Assembly (NCBI RefSeq): GCF_000230895.2
Contig: NC_016604.1
Location: 5,828,001-5,892,000 of the forward strand
From: Mycolicibacterium rhodesiae NBB3
Lineage (GTDB): Bacteria; Actinomycetota; Actinomycetes; Mycobacteriales; Mycobacteriaceae
Length of the DNA: 64,000 bases
Reading direction: 5' to 3'
The translations under genes and the position numbers were made by a program. Position 1 is the stretch's first letter. The number at the start of each line of letters is the position of its first letter. The notes under the pieces were generated by a model that was not told the DNA's origin, ran no database searches, and was given only the letters and a program-made list of their open reading frames with translations. Positions 59,977 through 64,000 of the stretch are shown here, piece after piece.

Positions 59977-60308
59977 TGGGAAGCCAACTGCCGGAAGGCT
60001 TCTCCGAGATCGAGGAGTGGGTCGACGACTGGGCGTTGCCCACCCGCGCCGAGCGGTACCGCGCGCGGTTGGACCGGCCATACGACGACCTGGTCGCGTT
60101 CTACGACGGGATGGCCCCGCACGCCGAACGCGCCATCGCCTATCTCGACGAGCGCGACATCAACGCTCTCAGACCCGAGGAAAAGCGACTGATGAACCTG
60201 CTGTTCTCGATGATTTTGGTGTCGTACGCGGTGAACATCTTCAAACAGAACCGCATCCCCGATTCCGGTGCCGCATTCTTCGAGATGGTCGCCGAACCAG
60301 CGCTGTGA
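59973..60308 (+). CDS. Small hypothetical protein in the Rieske operon, 111 aa
   Basis: No family was recognised. The chain is acidic and helical: LPEGFSEIEEWVDDWALPTRAERYRARLDRPYDDLVAFYDGMAPHAERAIAYLDERDINALRPEEKRLMNLLFSMILVSYAVNIFKQNRIPD. The MLNLLFSMILVSYAVNIF segment is hydrophobic and could pack against the oxygenase. Its ATG overlaps the Rieske stop by 4 bp, and its end overlaps the CoA transferase start by 4 bp, so it is tightly coupled. It may be a small oxygenase subunit or chaperone, which is inference. Confidence 0.65.
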   Translation: MMGSQLPEGFSEIEEWVDDWALPTRAERYRARLDRPYDDLVAFYDGMAPHAERAIAYLDERDINALRPEEKRLMNLLFSMILVSYAVNIFKQNRIPDSGAAFFEMVAEPAL

Positions 60309-61501
60309 GCACACGCCCCCTGCAAGGTCTGCGGGTCATCGACGCCGCCACCCTGGCGGCCGGGCCGTTGGTGGCGACCGCGCTCGGCGAGTTCGGCGCC
60401 GACGTCATCAAGGTCGAGCAACCGGGCACCGGTGATCCGCTGCGCACCTGGGGTGCACGACGCGGCGACATCGGGCTCGTCTGGAAAAGCGTCAGCCGCA
60501 ACAAGAAATGTGTGACCACGGACCTGCGCACCCACGAAGGGCGTGCGCTGTTACACGGCCTGCTCGAGACGAGCGACGTGCTGGTGATCAACACGAGGCC
60601 GAGCACGCTGGCGCGGTGGGGACTGGACTACCAGGCGCTACACGCGCGGTACCCACGGTTGGTGATGTTGCATGTCACCGGCTTTGGCGCTGGCGGTCCC
60701 GCCAGTGACCGGCCCGGTTTCGGCACCCTGGCCGAGGCGATGAGCGGTTTCGCGTATGTGACCGGACAGGCAGATGGACCGCCCACATTGCCGCCGTTCA
60801 TGCTCGCGGATGGTGTCGCCGCCCAGTCTGCGACCTACGCGGTGATGATGGCGCTGTACCACCGCGACGTTCACGGCGCCGGCGGACAACTCGTCGACGT
60901 CAGCCTGATCGAACCGCTGGCGCGTCTCGTCGAGCAGGCGACGCTGGCGTACGACCAGCTGGGACAGATCCAGGGCCGCACCGGGAACCGCGCCGACGCC
61001 AGCGCGCCACGGAACGCCTACCGCACCGCCGATGACCGATGGCTGGCGATCTCGAGCGCATCGTCGAGCGTCGCTGCACGCCTCTACCGCGCCATCGGCA
61101 GACACGACCTCGCCGACCGACCCGAGTACGTCGACCCGATTCCGCGGCAAGCTCGTGCCGACGAGATCGATGGGATCGTCAGCGCCTGGATCCGCGCCCA
61201 TCCACTCGACGACGCGATGAAAATCTTTCACGATGAGGACGTTACGGCCGCACCGATATACGACGCTCAGCAGCTCCTCGCCGACGAGCATCTGCGGGCG
61301 CGTGGAACGTTCGTCCCGATCGCCGATCCGGACGTCGGCACCATGACCGTGCAGGCACCGGTAGCACGGTTGAGCGAAACGCCTGGATGCGTCGAGCATC
61401 TCGGCCGGGCGCTGGGTGCGGACAACGAAACGGTCTACCGCGACCTACTCCGTATTGACGCCGACCGTCTCGCCGAGCTGCGTGCCGCAGGCACTATCTG
61501 A
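60305..61501 (+). CDS. CaiB/BaiF class III CoA transferase, 398 aa
   Basis: Family core from the start: STRPLQGLRVIDAATLAAGPLVATALGEFGADVIKVEQPGTGDPLRTWG, then SRNKKCVTTDLRTHEGRALLHGLLETSDVLVINTRPSTLARWGLDY and MLHVTGFGAGGPASDRPGFGTLAEAMSGFAYVTG, which holds the active-site region. The start is the GTG at 60305, overlapping the small protein's stop by 4 bp; the frame also extends upstream inside the Rieske gene, which is not meaningful. It would activate a carboxylic acid to the CoA thioester before the lyase step at 61520. Full length. Confidence 0.93.
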   Translation: MSTRPLQGLRVIDAATLAAGPLVATALGEFGADVIKVEQPGTGDPLRTWGARRGDIGLVWKSVSRNKKCVTTDLRTHEGRALLHGLLETSDVLVINTRPSTLARWGLDYQALHARYPRLVMLHVTGFGAGGPASDRPGFGTLAEAMSGFAYVTGQADGPPTLPPFMLADGVAAQSATYAVMMALYHRDVHGAGGQLVDVSLIEPLARLVEQATLAYDQLGQIQGRTGNRADASAPRNAYRTADDRWLAISSASSSVAARLYRAIGRHDLADRPEYVDPIPRQARADEIDGIVSAWIRAHPLDDAMKIFHDEDVTAAPIYDAQQLLADEHLRARGTFVPIADPDVGTMTVQAPVARLSETPGCVEHLGRALGADNETVYRDLLRIDADRLAELRAAGTI

Positions 61502-61519
61502 ATCGGAAAGGAGCACGCC

Positions 61520-62422
61520 ATGTCCCAGCCCTCCCGGCTCCGCCGCAGTGAGCTTGCGACGCCGGCGAGCAACGAGCACATGTGTGAGGTCGCCGCGCGC
61601 GCGGGCGCAGATCTGGTGTTCCTCGATCTCGAAGACGCTTGCGCACCTGCCGCCAAGGAGTCGGCGCGCGCCACGGCAGTCGCCGCACTGACCGACCTCG
61701 ACTGGGGCCGCACCGTGCGCGCGGTGAGGATCAACGGTCTGGACACTCAGTGGTGTCACGACGACATCATCGAAGTCGTCTCCGGCGCCCGCGATGCGCT
61801 CGACGTGATCATCATCCCGAAAGTGCTCAGTGCCCGCGACGTCTGGTGGGTCGACGTGCTGCTGACCCAGTTGGAGACGAAGCTGCGATTGACGCGGCGC
61901 ATTGCGGTGGAGGCCTTGATCGAGGAAGCCGAGGGGCTGCTCAACGCTCAGGAAATCGCCCGTGCCAGTGCGCGACTCGAAGCGATCATCTTCGGAGCGG
62001 GCGACCTGTCGGCCTCGCTACACGCGCGGGTGGACGGAAACTTTCAGCCTGCAGGCGACTACCCGGGCGACTACTGGCACGCGGTACGGGTGCAGGTGCT
62101 GGCCGCCGCCCGGGCCGCCGGCATCGCCGCAATCGACGCGCCCTACCCGGGATATCGGGATGCGGACGGCTATCGGCGGGCAGCGGCGCAGGCGAGCATG
62201 CTGGGTTACGACGGTAAGTGGGCGATACATCCCGATCAGGTGCCGATCGCCAACGCCGTCTTCACGCCCACCGACGAGGCGGTGGCCGAGGCGCGCGCCA
62301 TCATGGACGACTATCGCCGCGCAGAGTCCGAGGGCATCGGCGCGGTGGGCCGCAATGGGAAGCTCGTCGACGCGGCGCTGATGCGGCATGCCGCCAACGT
62401 GCTGCGGCGAGCCAACGACTAG
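61520..62422 (+). CDS. CitE-like HpcH/HpaI-family CoA-ester lyase, 300 aa
   Basis: Citrate-lyase-beta-like enzyme of the HpcH/HpaI superfamily. RRSELATPASNEHMCEVAARAGADLVFLDLEDACAPAAKESARATAV shows the metal-binding LDLEDA, RVRINGLDTQW follows, and VEALIEEAEGLLNAQEIARASARLEAIIFGAGDLSASL and YDGKWAIHPDQV complete the typical set. Members cleave malyl-, citramalyl- or related CoA esters. The ATG start has GGAAAGGAGC upstream. Directly after the CoA transferase, so activation and cleavage are paired. Converges with the P450 gene. Confidence 0.93.
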   Translation: MSQPSRLRRSELATPASNEHMCEVAARAGADLVFLDLEDACAPAAKESARATAVAALTDLDWGRTVRAVRINGLDTQWCHDDIIEVVSGARDALDVIIIPKVLSARDVWWVDVLLTQLETKLRLTRRIAVEALIEEAEGLLNAQEIARASARLEAIIFGAGDLSASLHARVDGNFQPAGDYPGDYWHAVRVQVLAAARAAGIAAIDAPYPGYRDADGYRRAAAQASMLGYDGKWAIHPDQVPIANAVFTPTDEAVAEARAIMDDYRRAESEGIGAVGRNGKLVDAALMRHAANVLRRAND

Positions 62423-62432
62423 CCAAGACTGG

Positions 62433-63629
62433 CTACGAGGTCCTGACGGGCAGCTGAGCCCAGCCGCGCACGCTGGATGTCCTTGCGCGCGTGGCGTTGT
62501 CGTAGTCGACCTCCCAGTCCGGCCACCGTTTGAGCACCTCTTCGAACGCGATCCGACCCTCGAGCCGCGCGAGCGCCGACCCGAGGCAGAAGTGCAGTCC
62601 CTGGCCGAAGCTCAGATGTCCGCCCGTGCGGTGGATGTCGTAGCGGTCCGGGTCGGTGAACTTGGCCGCATCGCGATTGGCCGAACCGTTCAGCAACAAC
62701 ATGTAGGAGCCCTCGGTCACGGTGTGTCCGTACAGTTCGACGTCGCGCGCGACGTACCGCGCCTGCACCGGTGATGGGGGCTCATAGCGCAGCGTCTCCT
62801 CCACCGCCGAAGGGATCAGCGACGGATCGGCGACGAGTTCGTGACGCTGAGCGGGGTGGTCGCCGAGGAGTTGGCCCATGAATCCGATCAGCCGCGCAGT
62901 CGTCTCATTGCCCGCGCCGGCGATCATCGCGGTATAGGCCAGAACTTCGGTGCGTTCCAGCGGTCGGCGTGTCCCGTCCTGCTCCTCGACTTCGGCATTG
63001 AGCAGTTCGGTCATCAGGTCATCAGACGGGTGCGTCGCGCGCCACTCGATGTACTCGGCGAACATCGCGATCGCATCCTGAAAGATGGTGGGGCTCACGT
63101 CCCCCGATCCGTCGGCGACCGTGATGCTCTTGTCGTTGAGATCGCGGATCTGCTGTTGTCCGTCTTCGGGGATCCCCAACAGGTAGCCGATGGTGCGCAT
63201 CGGCATGATGGCACCGAGATCGCGGACGAAGTCGAAGCCGTCGCCATCGCGGAGCGGATCGAGTTCACGCGCGCAGAAGTCGCGAACCAGATCCTCGACG
63301 GCGAGCATCCGGCGGGGCGTGAACACCCGCGACAACAGACGGCGATGCAGATCGTGCAGCGGCGGATCCTCGAACAGCAGAATCCCAGGCGGCACCTCGA
63401 TACCGGCGAACAGGATGTCGGCGGTTGTCCCCCGCCCCGACCGGTACGTCTCCCAATCCGGCAAGGCACGGGCGACATCGTCGTAGCGACTCAATGCGTA
63501 GAAGTTGTACTTCTCGTTGTAATACAGCGGTGCTTCGTCGCGCATCCGCGCCCACACCGGGTACGGATCGTCGTCGATACCGAAATCGAACGGGTCGTAG
63601 TACAGGTCGACTACGTGTTTGCTGTTCAT
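62433..63629 (-). CDS. Cytochrome P450, 398 aa
   Basis: Soluble bacterial P450. The heme loop is LSFGQGLHFCLGSALARLEGR, the I-helix IAGAGNETTARLIGF contains the threonine site. EDPPLHDLHRRLLSRVFTPRRM is the B-C region. The protein opens MNSKHVVDLYYDPFDFGIDDDPYPVWARMRDEAPLYYNEKY. Electron partners would have to come from elsewhere; no ferredoxin is beside it. The start is the ATG at 63629. It lies 10 bp downstream of the AveC-like gene's stop, so both are in one operon. Family number and substrate unassigned. Confidence 0.94.
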   Translation of the reverse strand: MNSKHVVDLYYDPFDFGIDDDPYPVWARMRDEAPLYYNEKYNFYALSRYDDVARALPDWETYRSGRGTTADILFAGIEVPPGILLFEDPPLHDLHRRLLSRVFTPRRMLAVEDLVRDFCARELDPLRDGDGFDFVRDLGAIMPMRTIGYLLGIPEDGQQQIRDLNDKSITVADGSGDVSPTIFQDAIAMFAEYIEWRATHPSDDLMTELLNAEVEEQDGTRRPLERTEVLAYTAMIAGAGNETTARLIGFMGQLLGDHPAQRHELVADPSLIPSAVEETLRYEPPSPVQARYVARDVELYGHTVTEGSYMLLLNGSANRDAAKFTDPDRYDIHRTGGHLSFGQGLHFCLGSALARLEGRIAFEEVLKRWPDWEVDYDNATRARTSSVRGWAQLPVRTS

Positions 63630-63639
63630 TGCTTGCTTT

Positions 63640-64000
63640 CTATCGGGGCTGGTTTTCTACGCCGGGGAACAGCTGGACATCCGGCCCCGAGGTCACGTAT
63701 CCCAACTTCATCGTCACGAGATGGGGTGCGAAAACGGCTCCGTAGAGGACGTTTCCGATGACGATGACCGCGACGATGGACAGCACCGCCGACTGGACTT
63801 TGGTCTTCGACAACTTGTCCGACCACATTTCGATGACATTGCGGCCTTCAGAGTCGGTGCGGCCCAACAGATACGTGAAGACCATCATCTGAATGCCCAT
63901 CGCGATGGCGTCGTAGATGGGGTATTGGTTCAACGTGCCTTCGAAGATCGCCAGACCGGGAAGCACGTAGGCGTAGTGGAAGACGCCGAGGCGGGCGCCC
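63640..64000 (-). CDS. AveC-like (spirocyclase-type) membrane protein, C-terminal part
   Basis: The reading frame is open to the right edge, so the N-terminus lies outside. The visible end has at least two membrane segments: GIQMMVFTYLLGR in the first, and VQSAVLSIVAVIVIGNVLYGAVFAP in the second. FHYAYVLPGLAIFEGTLNQYPIYDAIAMG and the terminal VTSGPDVQLFPGVE resemble proteins annotated as AveC-type spirocyclases, which are common beside P450 genes in mycobacteria. AveC makes spiroketals in avermectin synthesis. In mycobacteria the function is unknown. Family call by resemblance. It is upstream of the P450 by 10 bp. Confidence 0.6.
   Translation of the reverse strand, partial: GARLGVFHYAYVLPGLAIFEGTLNQYPIYDAIAMGIQMMVFTYLLGRTDSEGRNVIEMWSDKLSKTKVQSAVLSIVAVIVIGNVLYGAVFAPHLVTMKLGYVTSGPDVQLFPGVENQPR

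Noticed and set aside
58558..60081. Long minus-strand open frame opposite the Rieske gene
   Set aside because: No family motifs; the Rieske alpha subunit on the other strand has all ligands.
1..64000. tRNA, rRNA and riboswitch candidates
   Set aside because: No cloverleaf with a T-loop signature, no rRNA sequence and no recognisable riboswitch core was found by eye; a dedicated covariance search would be decisive.

Overview
The window is GC-rich, gene-dense actinobacterial DNA from a mycobacterium, most likely an environmental Mycolicibacterium-type species. The central block (about 16.6-34.0 kb) follows the order of M. tuberculosis Rv2880c-Rv2898c: rlmN, cdsA, frr, pyrH, a Rv2887-like MarR regulator, amiC, tsf, rpsB, an M23 peptidase, xerC, a viuB-like gene, dprA, comM and yraN. 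Accessory metabolism flanks this core on both sides. No tRNA, rRNA, CRISPR array, insertion sequence or phage gene was recognised.

Region A (1-16.5 kb) is a catabolic cluster: HpcH/HpaI aldolase, Zn-type alcohol dehydrogenase, two cytochromes P450 with a 3Fe-4S ferredoxin, SMP-30 lactonase, thioesterase, three APH-type phosphotransferases, a CrtC/lipocalin-like protein, a class III CoA transferase, an aldehyde dehydrogenase and an NTF2-like protein. Each transcription unit except a possible internal protease unit begins at a copy of a 26-bp dyad, GTGACACTT-N8-ATTTGTAAA. Five copies were found. Two paralogous TetR regulators with near-identical recognition helices lie in the cluster, so it looks like one regulon for an unidentified substrate.

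Region B (16.6-34.0 kb) is the conserved core. A SAM methyltransferase and a Rv2887-like MarR gene are divergent across a perfect dyad, followed by an agmatinase-like ureohydrolase and a glycerate kinase. A lactate 2-monooxygenase-like flavoenzyme sits beside xerC. Convergent gene ends carry long perfect inverted repeats.

Region C (34.2-44.0 kb) holds a DUF1206 membrane protein, a DUF899 protein and a probable iron locus. A hemophore-like gene is divergent from a four-gene operon behind an IdeR-like box (14 of 19 consensus positions). The operon encodes a lipoprotein iron-binding protein, an FbpB-type permease, an ATPase, and an unusual 831-residue adenylation-carrier-membrane acyltransferase fusion. 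A DUF222/HNH gene directly behind a LexA box follows.

Region D (44.0-54.5 kb) holds TesB thioesterase, CoA transferase, a fused 2-oxoacid dehydrogenase E1, an arginase-like protein with an altered metal ligand, a NagD-type phosphatase, small secreted proteins, and a three-gene DyP-peroxidase operon.

Region E (54.5-64.0 kb) is a second catabolic cluster: TetR, SDR, TauD-type dioxygenase, F420-type LLM oxidoreductase, enoyl-CoA hydratase, Rieske oxygenase alpha subunit, a small unknown protein, CoA transferase, CitE-like lyase, P450 and an AveC-like membrane protein that runs off the right edge. A TATAC-N6-GTATA dyad lies between its divergent halves. Translationally coupled 4-bp overlaps are frequent, and several genes start within about 10 bp of an operator, which suggests leaderless transcripts.
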